64,000 nucleotides of DNA from Akkermansiaceae bacterium (GCA_024233135.1 JACKPZ010000010.1:1-64000); one strand, 5' to 3'; shown: positions 8,953 through 17,273, counted from the first letter of the stretch. The notes: generated by a model from the sequence alone, not told the origin. A program made the numbers and translations.

Positions 8953-10680
8953 GTGAGCGCCACCAGTTTCGGCGAGCGATACTTCGCCACGCGTGAGCGG
9001 CTCTCCGACCTCATGCGGGGCATCCACGCGCTTTCCGGCGAGGTGGGAGCCGATCCGGGAGACCGCCTGCCCCTCGCGGAAATCGAACGCGGCCTCGGCA
9101 GTCCGTTTCTCTTCGTCGTCTGCGGCGAAGTGAACGCCGGCAAGTCGACCCTGATCAACGGCCTCTTCGGGCGCGACCTCTGCCGGGTCAACATCCTTCC
9201 CGAGACCGACAAGGTGCTTTGGTACCAGTTCGGCGAAACCGCACGCGATGTGGAAATCACGCCGGTGCTTGAGGAACGCTACCGTCCCGTCGAGTTCCTC
9301 CGCGATTTCAACCTCATCGACACGCCCGGCACCAACTCGATCATCGAAGGACATCAAGAGATCACCGAGCGATTCCTTCCGACGGCCGATCTCGTGCTGT
9401 TCGTGTTCCCCGTCTCCAACCCGTGGGGCGCGGCGACGTGGAACCTGATCTCGCGGATGGATTCCGAGGTGCTTGGAAAAGTGGTGTTCATCATCCAGCA
9501 ATGCGACCAGCGCGACCCGAGTGACATCGAGGTGATCCTCGGCCACATGTCGGACCTCTCGATGAAACGCATCGGGCGCATCCCGCCGATTTTCGCCGTT
9601 TCCGGCAGAAAGGCTTTCGAAGCGAAACGGAACGTCCCGTTCACGGGAAACATGCTGGACGCTTCGGGCTACCGGCCATTCGAGGACTTCATTTCGAAAA
9701 ACGTCTGCCAATCCCCCTCCCGCCGGGCGGCTCTCGAAACATGGCGCTCGCAGGCCGCTTCCGCCTTGCGGTTTGTCGAAGACCACATCGAGGACCAGAC
9801 GCGCGGCATCAATTCCCAAAGCCGCTTCCTGGAGGACGTCGAACGCGAGATCGACGCCATGCGAGAGACCTTTGTCAACCGGCTCTCGCGCCATCTCGAC
9901 GGAGTTGCCGAGGTGTTTGAAACCGAGGGCATCTGGGTGACCAAGCGCCTGCGCCGCCGCCTTGGAGCCTTCGCTTCATTCGCCCGCCTCGTCCGCGGCG
10001 ACCGCACCGGCCATGAGGTCGAGGCGGTGTTTGTGGAACGACTCCGCGAGTCCGTCGAAGGGGTCGCCACCCAGGACGGAAACGAGGTTACCGACGCCTG
10101 CCGAACGCACTGGGAGGACCTTGGGGAACGGGTCAGGGAAAACATGGGCATCGACCTGGAGAGCGAAATCCCGATCGAGGAAACCCTCGATGCCGCCAAG
10201 ACACGCTTCGTGCAAAGACTCGGTCGCGCCGCCCGCCAAGGGATCGGCAATCTCAAGGTCCGCAACCGTCTCGACAAGGATCTCCGGCGCCGCAACCTCG
10301 CGCTGAAATCGTTCCTCGTCACCACGTTGCTTTTCATCATCGCCGGTGCGACCTGCGGCGCGCTCGCCATCCCTTGGCTGCCGATGATTTTCTGTGGCAT
10401 CGGACTGGCTTTCCTCGTCGGCGGCACCCTCACCGCGTGGATGACCCGCGGCATGATCTGCCGGGATTTCCAACAACATCTGCTCGATACCTGCGGCTCC
10501 TTCGCGAGCACGCTGCACAGCGACTACGAGGAAGCCCTGCGCATCATCTTCAGCGATTACTCCGCCTCGCTCACCCGGGTGCGCACCCGGCTCGCGAAGG
10601 AGAAACTCGCCATCGAGCCACGCCTCAAACGCTGGCAGGAGTTGTTCCTCACACTCAAGGCGATCGAACAGGATCTTTGA
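8953..10680 (+). CDS. dynamin-like GTPase, membrane-associated
   Basis: Bacterial dynamin family protein of 575 residues, read from a GTG start. The GTPase domain has the P-loop GEVNAGKST (58-66), the G3 motif DTPGT (123-127) and QQCDQRDPSD at the G4 position (the base-specificity motif is QCD rather than NKxD). A long helical region follows. Near the C-terminus (about 455-500) two hydrophobic segments (FLVTTLLFIIAGATCGALAI and MIFCGIGLAFLVGGTL) form the likely membrane hairpin or paddle. Such proteins remodel or protect membranes. It probably shares a transcript with the preceding polysaccharide deacetylase, which suggests a cell-envelope role. No second dynamin gene is adjacent, unlike many paired bacterial dynamins. 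Confidence 0.82.
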   Translation: MSATSFGERYFATRERLSDLMRGIHALSGEVGADPGDRLPLAEIERGLGSPFLFVVCGEVNAGKSTLINGLFGRDLCRVNILPETDKVLWYQFGETARDVEITPVLEERYRPVEFLRDFNLIDTPGTNSIIEGHQEITERFLPTADLVLFVFPVSNPWGAATWNLISRMDSEVLGKVVFIIQQCDQRDPSDIEVILGHMSDLSMKRIGRIPPIFAVSGRKAFEAKRNVPFTGNMLDASGYRPFEDFISKNVCQSPSRRAALETWRSQAASALRFVEDHIEDQTRGINSQSRFLEDVEREIDAMRETFVNRLSRHLDGVAEVFETEGIWVTKRLRRRLGAFASFARLVRGDRTGHEVEAVFVERLRESVEGVATQDGNEVTDACRTHWEDLGERVRENMGIDLESEIPIEETLDAAKTRFVQRLGRAARQGIGNLKVRNRLDKDLRRRNLALKSFLVTTLLFIIAGATCGALAIPWLPMIFCGIGLAFLVGGTLTAWMTRGMICRDFQQHLLDTCGSFASTLHSDYEEALRIIFSDYSASLTRVRTRLAKEKLAIEPRLKRWQELFLTLKAIEQDL

Positions 10681-10786
10681 TTCCGGCAGCGGACAGGGAG
10701 ACGATTTCGGATTTGCCTGCGCCCGGGTGTTTCGGGAAATCTCGAGACGCGTCGTTGATCACCACCAGATCACGCCCCACGAAACC

Positions 10787-10861
10787 ATGCCGCGTCTCCG
10801 TTCCCTCATTCTCACCATCGCCCTGTTGCCGTTTCCGGCACTCCCCAGATCCGGACGGTGA
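10787..10861 (+). pseudogene. 24-residue signal-peptide-like reading frame
   Basis: ATG at 10787 opens a short frame reading MPRLRSLILTIALLPFPALP and four more residues before TGA at 10861. The basic start, hydrophobic core and helix-breaking prolines are those of an exported-protein leader, but the frame stops where the mature protein should begin. It may be the remnant of a decayed secreted protein gene or a small membrane peptide. The rest of 10681-10906 shows nothing else recognisable. Confidence 0.3.
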
Positions 10862-10906
10862 TTTGCGAACTCAGATCGAAGACAATACCGAGAACCAAGC
10901 CAGGCG

Positions 10907-11245
10907 ATGAAACCCGAAATCATCCGCATCCCGCCGGACCACAGGTCACCTTCGCCGGCCCGGGAAATCGAATTCGAATTGCTGAAAACTCGCGGACTGC
11001 GTCTCGAGTGCCTCGTTTCCTACGGAACTCCGTCACAGCCGGGATTCTGGTATGATCAAGCCGCCGCGGAATGGGTACTCCTGTTCCGCGGAAACGCGAT
11101 CCTGCGGTTTGAAGAAGGCGACGTCGAACTCAGCGCCGGTGATTCCCTCAACATCCCCGCAGGCACCCGCCACCGGGTCGAAAGCGTGTCGGCGGATGCC
11201 GTCTGGCTCGCTTTGCACCACGATGGCGCCGCGACGGATCCATGA
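10907..11245 (+). CDS. cupin-domain protein
   Basis: Small single-domain cupin of 112 residues. The core is EWVLLFRGNAILRFEEG, then GDSLNIPAGTRHRVES. This matches the two short cupin motifs, with Glu and a distal His as possible metal ligands, although the usual HxH of motif 1 is not intact. Such proteins can be isomerases, dioxygenases or mere binding proteins, and the substrate is unknown. The stop lies 16 bases from the stop of the convergent TPR gene. Confidence 0.75.
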   Translation: MKPEIIRIPPDHRSPSPAREIEFELLKTRGLRLECLVSYGTPSQPGFWYDQAAAEWVLLFRGNAILRFEEGDVELSAGDSLNIPAGTRHRVESVSADAVWLALHHDGAATDP

Positions 11246-11261
11246 AACCGGGGGCCGCGGC

Positions 11262-12026
11262 TTACTCTTCGTCCGTTCCGAGATCGCCGCCGTAAAAACT
11301 CTTGATGTAGCCGTATTCGACAAGCGTGTCCTGCCACGGCGCGAGAATCGCCGGATCCTGGAAAATCCGCCGTGCCATGGCCAGCCACTCCTCCGCCTTC
11401 ACGAGATCGTCGTTCTCATAGGCAAGCGCCGCCTGCGCGTAGTAATAATACGGTGAATCATCGAGATAGTCATATTTGTCCGCAAGGGCATCCACATCCT
11501 CTTTCATGCCGAGCTTGTTCTTGCAGAGCATGACCTTGAACTCGACGAGCCGGCTCAACGCGGCGTTCTGTTCCGGCACCTTCGTCAGCACCTTCTCAAA
11601 CAAATCGAGCGCCTTCTTCCATTCCTTGGTCACGAAATAGACCTCCGCGATATTGAACTCGATGCTCGGATTGTCATTCGAAAGCTTGGCGGCGTCCTCA
11701 AACTCGGCGAGCGCCTTGTCGAACGCGCGGATTTCCACGAAGCAGCTTCCGCGCAGGTTCATCACCTCGGGGCTCTGGTCGAAAATCTTCGACGCTTCAT
11801 CCAGCTTCTCCATCGTCTCGAAGATCCGCTTCTGCTGGAACAAGCGGGTCGCTTCGCCGAGTGCCTTGACGAAATCGTTCCGACGCTCCTCCGGCATGTT
11901 CAGGAACGCCTTTTGGTTCTCGGTCAGTTGTTTCGCTGGTGCGCTGCCGGCTTCCGCCGCGGCCTCGTCCTGGGCCAGCGCGGAGGTGAGCAACAAAATC
12001 GGAAGAAGGATCAGGGTTGTTCTCAT
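11262..12026 (-). CDS. secreted tetratricopeptide-repeat protein
   Basis: A 254-residue protein starting MRTTLILLPILLLTSALAQ, a clear signal peptide with cleavage after ALA. The mature part is helical, with TPR-like pairs: FVEIRAFDKALAEFEDAAKL, SIEFNIAEVYFVTKEWKKALDLF and a later YYYYAQAALAYENDDLVKAEEWL. It is a probable periplasmic scaffold. It is divergent from lexA, and the 144-base gap between the two starts holds the LexA box, so SOS control of this gene is conceivable but not shown. A longer upstream reading frame exists but runs antisense through lexA and was not used. Confidence 0.75.
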   Translation of the reverse strand: MRTTLILLPILLLTSALAQDEAAAEAGSAPAKQLTENQKAFLNMPEERRNDFVKALGEATRLFQQKRIFETMEKLDEASKIFDQSPEVMNLRGSCFVEIRAFDKALAEFEDAAKLSNDNPSIEFNIAEVYFVTKEWKKALDLFEKVLTKVPEQNAALSRLVEFKVMLCKNKLGMKEDVDALADKYDYLDDSPYYYYAQAALAYENDDLVKAEEWLAMARRIFQDPAILAPWQDTLVEYGYIKSFYGGDLGTDEE

Positions 12027-12144
12027 CGGGAAACGTTTGACCCGGACGTTAGGAGGACATCCCCGGCACCGCAAGCCGTCGTTGCCGCCCCCCCTCATTA
12101 ATTCCGACGATCTTTTCGCTTGCCGCGACGGCACCCACATGATT

Positions 12145-12158
12145 TGTTCCCAAGAACA
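12145..12158. promoter_or_regulatory. LexA operator (SOS box, TGTTC-N4-GAACA)
   Basis: The 14 bases TGTTCCCAAGAACA are an exact match to the TGTTC-N4-GAACA palindrome reported as the verrucomicrobial LexA-binding motif. The box ends 12 bases before the lexA ATG, as expected for autoregulation. A second, overlapping element GAACACTGTTC (12154-12164) reuses the right half-site in inverted order. Confidence 0.88.
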
Positions 12159-12170
12159 CTGTTCAAGATC

Positions 12171-12785
12171 ATGTCCAGCGAACTCACTCAACGTCAGCGG
12201 GAGATTCTCGACTATCTCAAGGACGCGCAGCGCAGGACCGGCTTCATGCCCTCCACGCGCGAAATCCAGCACTTCTTCAACTTCGCCAGCCAGACGGCCG
12301 CCATGAGCCACCTGCGCGCTCTCGAAAAGAAAGGAGTCATCCAGCGCCAGCCTGGCAAGGCACGCGCCATCATTTTTCCCGATGAGCTCGACCGCGGCGA
12401 AATCGCCGACATCCCGATCTATGGCAGCATCGCCGCCGGCATGGCTCAGGACGTGGAACCGGAGCGCGAGGGCTGCATCGCCGTCGACATCTCCGCTCTC
12501 GGCATCCCGCGCCATGCGAGAACCTTCGCTCTCAAGGTCCGCGGCGACTCGATGATCAATGCCCACATCTGCCATGGCGACACCGTCATCCTCGAATACC
12601 GTCAACCACGAAAGAACGATATCGTGGCGGCATTGATCGACGGCGAGACCACCCTCAAACGTTATGTGGTCGAAGGCGGCAAGCCGTTCCTGCGCGCGGA
12701 GAACCCCGAATTCCCGGATCTGATCCCAGCGCACGAGTTGATCATCCAGGGCGTGCTTATCGCCTTGCTCCGCCACGCCGCCTAA
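12171..12785 (+). CDS. lexA: LexA repressor (SOS regulator, S24 autopeptidase)
   Basis: Repressor of the SOS regulon, 204 residues. The N-terminal winged helix-turn-helix (about 1-68) includes LTQRQREILDYLKD and MPSTREIQHFF. The hinge carries the Ala89-Gly90 self-cleavage site in IAAGMAQ. The catalytic dyad is Ser127 in VRGDSM and Lys163 in TTLKRY, 36 residues apart as in other LexA proteins. The ATG at 12171 is chosen because it begins the conserved wing domain directly after the operator. A hairpin at 12841-12866 follows the gene. Confidence 0.96.
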   Translation: MSSELTQRQREILDYLKDAQRRTGFMPSTREIQHFFNFASQTAAMSHLRALEKKGVIQRQPGKARAIIFPDELDRGEIADIPIYGSIAAGMAQDVEPEREGCIAVDISALGIPRHARTFALKVRGDSMINAHICHGDTVILEYRQPRKNDIVAALIDGETTLKRYVVEGGKPFLRAENPEFPDLIPAHELIIQGVLIALLRHAA

Positions 12786-12840
12786 TCCTCGCGGCGGACA
12801 TCATCCTCGGGCGGAAGCAGAAATCCCACTCATCGCTGCC

Positions 12841-12866
12841 AATGCCGCGATCGAGCGGCATTTATT
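12841..12866 (+). terminator. probable Rho-independent terminator of lexA
   Basis: AATGCCGC (12841-12848) pairs perfectly with GCGGCATT (12855-12862) around a 6-base loop. A T-rich tail (TTATTT) follows. It lies 56 bases after the lexA stop, with no gene in between. Confidence 0.7.
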
Positions 12867-12882
12867 TAAGGTTTCTGAATGA

Positions 12883-12911
12883 TTGACGTGATGCGGCGGG
12901 CTCCGTATCGT
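12883..12911 (+). promoter_or_regulatory. candidate sigma-70-type promoter for the zinc-ribbon gene
   Basis: TTGACG (12883-12888) and TATCGT (12906-12911) are separated by 17 bases and lie just upstream of the ATG at 12926. The -35 matches consensus at 5 of 6 positions and the -10 at 4 of 6. The position, directly after the lexA terminator, supports it. Confidence 0.45.
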
Positions 12912-12925
12912 CGGGAGCAATTCAG

Positions 12926-14380
12926 ATGCTTCCTCCAACGATCAGTTTCTCGTGTCCCTCCTGCGGGATCCGCCTGACCGTTCCCTTCGAAATGGCGGGG
13001 GTATCGGGTCCGTGCCCGTCCTGTCGTCATCAGATCCGGGCGCCATGGCCGAAAGATGTTCCCCTTCCGGGCGAAGCGGCAGCGCCAGCACCGCAAGGGC
13101 ATGCGTCTCCCCAGATACCGGAACCCATTCCCGTTCCCGCGGGAACCCTCTCCTCGCCCGCGCCATCGGCATCCTCTCCACCTCCGGCGCACCCCGCGCC
13201 GACCACGGTGCTGGAAGAACCCACTTCCGCGCCGGCGGGAGCGGCAGCAGGCCAGAGCGCACATGAGCCGATTCCGCTGAAACCGGAGCCGCGCGCCCTG
13301 CCACAACGCCCGCATCCGTCCGAACCGCTGGGCCGCCAGATTTCGGGAACAGCTGGTCACGGCGGCACGGTTCCCAAGCCGGCCCCTCTCGGACGGCACC
13401 CGAAACGCAAGGGAGCTTTCGCCCGCTTCCTGATGCTCGGCCTGTTCCTCCTTTGCTCGGCCGCCTTGGTCTACGGAGTGCTGACCATCCTGAAAAACAA
13501 GGACAAAGAGGATGGCGGAACGCCGCCGGCGAATTCGCAACCCCTTCCACCTCCGCAATCGGCAGATCCTGGGGCTCCGACGAGCCAGGTTCCCCCGGAG
13601 ACATCCACTCGCGACATCCCGGATGCATCCGGTGCCGATGTGATTCCGATGCCGCCGGCCGATCTTCCCGAAATCGCGTCCCCGGTCGAGGAACCGGAAC
13701 TTCCGGCGGGCATCGAACCACGCAGTCCGGCGATCGTGGCCGGAGAGGTGCTTCACGATTTCCTTGAGGCGCGCACGCTCGAAGAACGTCTGCCCATCAT
13801 CGAAACGAAGACCCAGCCGGAAGAGTTGGCGAAAACCTGCCTCGCCGGTCCCCTGCCAACCGTGGAGGGAACCCCTCATCCGGAATTTCAGGAGTCCAAC
13901 TCGCTCGAAGATGTCGTGGACGTCTATTTTTCTGTCGATTTTCAGATGCCCGACGGCGGCAAGAGCCCGCAGACGGTGCTGGTGCGGACACGAGGCAGCG
14001 CGCCCCCGAAGGTTGTGGCCGATCCGTTTCTCGATCTCTTCGGCGGCCGTTTGGAAGCCTATGCGACCCATCCTACCGAAGACGCCGGCGAGTTCCAGGT
14101 GATCGTCTATGCGGTGGCTTCCTGCAGCGATCCGAACGTCCCCGACCGGGAGAAGAAACTGACGCTCAAGCTGCTCGCCCGCGAGGATACCAAGGAAATC
14201 GCCCGCGCCTATGCCAACCGGGTTTCAAAAATCGGCGAGATGCTGCGCGACGGCACCTACAGCTTGAGCTGGGGAAGCAGCAAGGCGTGCACCGTGCTCC
14301 TCGCATGGAACACGACGGACAATCCCGAGCATCCGTTTCTCGAGGCGATCTCGATCAAGGCGCTGGATTGGAACCCTTGA
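12926..14380 (+). CDS. zinc-ribbon, proline-rich, single-span membrane protein of unknown function
   Basis: A 484-residue protein with three parts. Residues about 9-35 hold two CPSC knuckles (SFSCPSCGIRL and GPCPSCRHQI), a rubredoxin-like zinc ribbon in the cytoplasm. A Pro/Ala-rich linker of about 120 residues follows, then one membrane helix (FLMLGLFLLCSAALVYGVL, about 170-190). After a second low-complexity linker, a folded domain of about 220 residues lies outside. This plan (cytoplasmic zinc ribbon plus external domain) is common in verrucomicrobial and planctomycetal proteins of unknown role. The 3' end overlaps the convergent rhodanese gene by 26 bases. Confidence 0.75.
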   Translation: MLPPTISFSCPSCGIRLTVPFEMAGVSGPCPSCRHQIRAPWPKDVPLPGEAAAPAPQGHASPQIPEPIPVPAGTLSSPAPSASSPPPAHPAPTTVLEEPTSAPAGAAAGQSAHEPIPLKPEPRALPQRPHPSEPLGRQISGTAGHGGTVPKPAPLGRHPKRKGAFARFLMLGLFLLCSAALVYGVLTILKNKDKEDGGTPPANSQPLPPPQSADPGAPTSQVPPETSTRDIPDASGADVIPMPPADLPEIASPVEEPELPAGIEPRSPAIVAGEVLHDFLEARTLEERLPIIETKTQPEELAKTCLAGPLPTVEGTPHPEFQESNSLEDVVDVYFSVDFQMPDGGKSPQTVLVRTRGSAPPKVVADPFLDLFGGRLEAYATHPTEDAGEFQVIVYAVASCSDPNVPDREKKLTLKLLAREDTKEIARAYANRVSKIGEMLRDGTYSLSWGSSKACTVLLAWNTTDNPEHPFLEAISIKALDWNP

Positions 14381-14816
14381 TCATTCCCGCTTCCCGGAGG
14401 GCACGGAAACCGCCTTTCAAGACCACCACCTCGCCGGCGAGATCGAGCGCGCGCACCCGATCGGCCACTTGATGGCTGATGCCGCAGTTTTGATCGTCGC
14501 AATAAACGACGACCCTCGATGCTTCGAGCAGGTGCGGAGCGGCCTCGGCTTCGAAAACGCGCATGTCCTCATCCGGGTCGAGATTCCACAGGATCGAGCC
14601 AGGCAATCCGTCCGCCTGCCACTTGGACCGCGAGCGGGCGTCGATCCAAAGGAGTCCCTGCTGTCCTTTGACGTCCTCAAGGCAGACTTCGCCGGGTTTC
14701 AGGCTGGCCGGATCACAATGGAACAGGCGCTCGGGCGGCCCTTTGATCCACCATGTCGCGCCGGCCGCAACCCACGTGAGCGCCACAAGAACCGCAAACT
14801 GGCCGAGGGATTTCAT
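14355..14816 (-). CDS. membrane-anchored rhodanese-like protein
   Basis: A 153-residue protein with an N-terminal anchor or signal (FAVLVALTWVAAGATWWI) and one rhodanese domain: LLWIDARSRSKWQADGLPGSI, then VVVYCDDQNCGISHQVA with the active-loop Cys. Such domains transfer sulfane sulfur or act in redox or signalling; the substrate is unknown. The ATG overlaps the stop of the upstream DUF1573 gene by 4 bases (ATGA), so the two are translationally coupled. It is the last gene of the sigma-factor operon that begins at 17273. Confidence 0.82.
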   Translation of the reverse strand: MKSLGQFAVLVALTWVAAGATWWIKGPPERLFHCDPASLKPGEVCLEDVKGQQGLLWIDARSRSKWQADGLPGSILWNLDPDEDMRVFEAEAAPHLLEASRVVVYCDDQNCGISHQVADRVRALDLAGEVVVLKGGFRALREAGMIKGSNPAP

Positions 14817-15511
14817 CGGGTGGCGGCCGCGGCGGCCTCCGCCGGCGTGGGCTTGCGGCTCACGACAAACGCCTGCTGGGAGCGGTGTTTCGGAACGTCG
14901 CAGTCGGTCGTGATCGTGAAAATGCCCAGCCCCGGTTGGGTGCCGTCCTTCACGCTGACGACGAGTTCGTAGGACTTGCCCTTCTCGATGGTCTTGAGCT
15001 CGGATCCATAGTTATCATTGGAGCATTGAACCTCAAGGACATGGATCGGCTTGTCATGATTCATCGTGATCTTGATCGTCTTCGGGGAAGCATCGCCGCC
15101 GATCTCCCATTTGACGGTCTTCGGCTCGATGGAAACGAGCACCGGAATGTGCACCCGGGTCGTGAGTCGGATCGACGGGTTGTCCGCCCGATCATCGCCG
15201 AGCCAGATGGCCACCACTTTGTCGACGTCGCCGGAGAAATTCCCCATGTCGAACTCGGCACGGACCACACCGGACTCGCCCGGGGCGTAGCGGAGCTTTC
15301 CGTCCTTGATCTTGGCGGACATGCACGAGCAGGTGGACTCGTACTGTTTGATCGTGACGGTGTCCTTGCTTTTGTTCGTGAAGGGAAACTCGGCGGCCAC
15401 CGTCTTCGCATCGGCCGGGGCGTCGATCTCCTTCAACGCGGTGTCGAAGGTGAGGGTGCCGGCCGAGAGCAGGGCGGCCGTCGCTAGCCAGATCGAGAAA
15501 GCGGTTTTCAT
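14813..15511 (-). CDS. DUF1573 domain secreted protein
   Basis: A 232-residue protein with signal peptide MKTAFSIWLATAALLSAGTL and one immunoglobulin-like DUF1573 domain. The family signature is visible as FPFTNKSKDTVTI, then STCSCMSAKI, followed by YAPGESGVVRAEFDM. A further region of similar fold continues to the end. The family is common in Bacteroidetes, Verrucomicrobia and Planctomycetes, and its molecular function is not established. The start at 15511 is preferred over an upstream Met because it opens directly on the signal peptide. It is coupled to the rhodanese gene downstream and lies 10 bases from the gene upstream. Confidence 0.85.
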   Translation of the reverse strand: MKTAFSIWLATAALLSAGTLTFDTALKEIDAPADAKTVAAEFPFTNKSKDTVTIKQYESTCSCMSAKIKDGKLRYAPGESGVVRAEFDMGNFSGDVDKVVAIWLGDDRADNPSIRLTTRVHIPVLVSIEPKTVKWEIGGDASPKTIKITMNHDKPIHVLEVQCSNDNYGSELKTIEKGKSYELVVSVKDGTQPGLGIFTITTDCDVPKHRSQQAFVVSRKPTPAEAAAAATR

Positions 15512-15521
15512 GATACCGGGA

Positions 15522-16031
15522 CTATGAGCCCTTTTTCGCCGCAGGCGCAAGTGCGACGGCGATGATCAGGCGGCCGCCGCGCCATTCCGGTCCGAGAACA
15601 TAGAGCGGAGTCGAGCCCTCGAGTTTGGCATCTGTTTTGATGATCTTCTGACGGCGGATCCAGAGTTCGAGATCGACCGGCGCGGACTTGCGGGTGGCGT
15701 GTCCTTGGGCTTCGAAGCGAACCAACACCTCGTCCGATGGTTTCAGCGGCTGGGCCCAGTTCTCGTAGCTACGGAACAACGGCTCGGTATCCTCGCCCAG
15801 AAGCCGGTAGTTCTTGAATCGGAGTTTGTCCTCTTTGCGCAGTCGTTCCGCCACGTCATCCGGGACTTTCTTCGCCCTCTCTCCCGCCACCTTCGGGTCG
15901 CCATCGGTGGCGTGATAGACGGAAACCAAGAGCCGCCCGATCACGGCGCGCCCCGGGTCTTCAACCGCTTGCGAGGGTGTCGCGAGCAGGGCCATCGCGA
16001 GGGAAAGGAGGAATCCGCGTCGTTTCATCAT
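15522..16031 (-). CDS. secreted protein of unknown function in sigma-factor operon
   Basis: A 169-residue protein. MMKRRGFLLSLAMALLATPSQA is a signal peptide. The mature protein (AVIGRLLVSVYHATDGDPKVA, and later LDLELWIRRQKIIKTDAK) shows no recognised domain. The start overlaps the stop of the probable anti-sigma gene by one base (TGATG); the second ATG three bases on is equally possible. It ends in a basic tail (APAAKKGS). Co-transcription with the ECF sigma factor suggests a role in the envelope response that this sigma controls. Confidence 0.65.
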   Translation of the reverse strand: MMKRRGFLLSLAMALLATPSQAVEDPGRAVIGRLLVSVYHATDGDPKVAGERAKKVPDDVAERLRKEDKLRFKNYRLLGEDTEPLFRSYENWAQPLKPSDEVLVRFEAQGHATRKSAPVDLELWIRRQKIIKTDAKLEGSTPLYVLGPEWRGGRLIIAVALAPAAKKGS

Positions 16032-16630
16032 CACAGTTCCTCCGGTGTCCAGAAATCCAGCGATGCCATCGAGTCGGACTCGCGCGGCATGGAAATGGAT
16101 GCCGTGCTGGAGAAATCGACCGTGTCCGGAATCGCCTCGACGCCGTTGAGCACGATCACCGTGGCGGACGCTTCCGGGCTGCTGAACCACTCGGCTTCGA
16201 CGCCCCTGTCGGGTGTATAAACGTAGGATTCCACCGGGATCGCCCGCGGCGCGCCATCCACAACGATCTCCGCCGGCGGGCGGGTGGCGGTTTTCGCTCC
16301 GAGAATGAAGGCGAACACCATGCCCGCACAGGCGGCCAAGGGCATCCAGATCACGTTCCATCGCGGCCGGATGTTTGTGACGGGCTCCGGCACCTTCGTT
16401 TCGGCTTTGATCGCGCGCAGGATCTGGCGGTTGAACACCAGCGGAAACGGAGGTTCCTCGGCGGCGGTCAGGGCCGCGGCCATCGACTTCCGATAGCTGC
16501 GGATCTCCTCGCGGGCCGTCCGGTGCTCGGGAAGCGAACCGGGACCGGCGTCGAACGCGGCGAGTTCCTCGCCACTCAGTTCGTCATCCAGCCAGAGGGC
16601 CAGTTTTTCCTCATCGGGATTCGTATTCAT
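16031..16630 (-). CDS. probable anti-sigma factor (single-span membrane protein)
   Basis: A 199-residue protein with an acidic helical N-terminus (KLALWLDDELSGEELAAFDA), resembling the anti-sigma domain fold but without the Cys/His zinc ligands of classical ZAS proteins. One membrane helix (VIWMPLAACAGMVFAFILGA, about 94-115) and an external C-terminal part follow. It overlaps the end of the ECF sigma gene by 20 bases, the usual arrangement for a sigma/anti-sigma pair. The assignment rests on topology and position, not on a clear domain match. Confidence 0.72.
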   Translation of the reverse strand: MNTNPDEEKLALWLDDELSGEELAAFDAGPGSLPEHRTAREEIRSYRKSMAAALTAAEEPPFPLVFNRQILRAIKAETKVPEPVTNIRPRWNVIWMPLAACAGMVFAFILGAKTATRPPAEIVVDGAPRAIPVESYVYTPDRGVEAEWFSSPEASATVIVLNGVEAIPDTVDFSSTASISMPRESDSMASLDFWTPEEL

Positions 16631-17273
16631 GTTTCAACAGGGACTGGAGTTTCTGACGCGCGTAAAACAGCCGGCTCATCACGGTGCCGAGCGAGCAGGA
16701 CATGACATCCGCGATTTCCTTGTAGGAAAGGCCTTGGACGTCCTTCAGGAGGACGGCTTCACGGTGTTCGTCACTGAGTTTCGAAAGTGCCTCCTCGATC
16801 TTCGCGCGGAGCTCGCCATGGGCCATCGAGTCGTCCGGAGCCACCCCGCCGGACGGAGTGGTATTCGATGCGGCATCGATGCGATCCCGCTCGAAAATCT
16901 CATCATTGAGCTCGCCGATGCTCTCGATCTTCCGCTTGCGGGTCCAATCGTAGACCGCGTTGTGCGCGATGCGGTAGAGCCACGTGGAGAACCGCGCCTT
17001 GGCCTCGAAGCGGGGCAGCGCGTGCCACGCCTTGATGAAGACCTCCTGCGAGAGGTCCCACGCTTCGGCTTCCTGGTGGATCATGTTCCGGATCATGGCG
17101 AAAATGCGGGCTCGGTGGCGGGTGACGAGTTCGTCGTATGCCGCGAGTTCTCCGTTCTGCGCCCGCTCGACGAGCTGGAGATCGAAATCCGGATCGTCTG
17201 ACGAAGCGTCGGGAACCGCGGAGCCGGCCTTTTCCCGCGTGGAATTGGACGTTTCGTCGCTGGAATTATTCAT
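16611..17273 (-). CDS. RNA polymerase ECF sigma factor (sigma-70 family)
   Basis: A 220-residue ECF sigma factor, RpoE-like. Region 2 is visible as AYDELVTRHRARIFAMIRNM, DLSQEVFIKAWHALPRF and FSTWLYRIAHNAVYDWTRKR. Region 4 is LSDEHREAVLLKDVQGLSYK with the helix-turn-helix continuing through SLGTVMSRLFYARQKL. A 30-residue Ser/Asp-rich N-terminal extension precedes the core. It is the first gene of a five-gene minus-strand operon (sigma, anti-sigma, secreted unknown, DUF1573, rhodanese) and probably drives its own promoter in 17274-17632. Confidence 0.92.
   Translation of the reverse strand: MNNSSDETSNSTREKAGSAVPDASSDDPDFDLQLVERAQNGELAAYDELVTRHRARIFAMIRNMIHQEAEAWDLSQEVFIKAWHALPRFEAKARFSTWLYRIAHNAVYDWTRKRKIESIGELNDEIFERDRIDAASNTTPSGGVAPDDSMAHGELRAKIEEALSKLSDEHREAVLLKDVQGLSYKEIADVMSCSLGTVMSRLFYARQKLQSLLKHEYESR

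Noticed and set aside
12027..12776. Upstream extension of the TPR gene through lexA
   Set aside because: It is antisense to lexA, whose catalytic and cleavage residues are clear.
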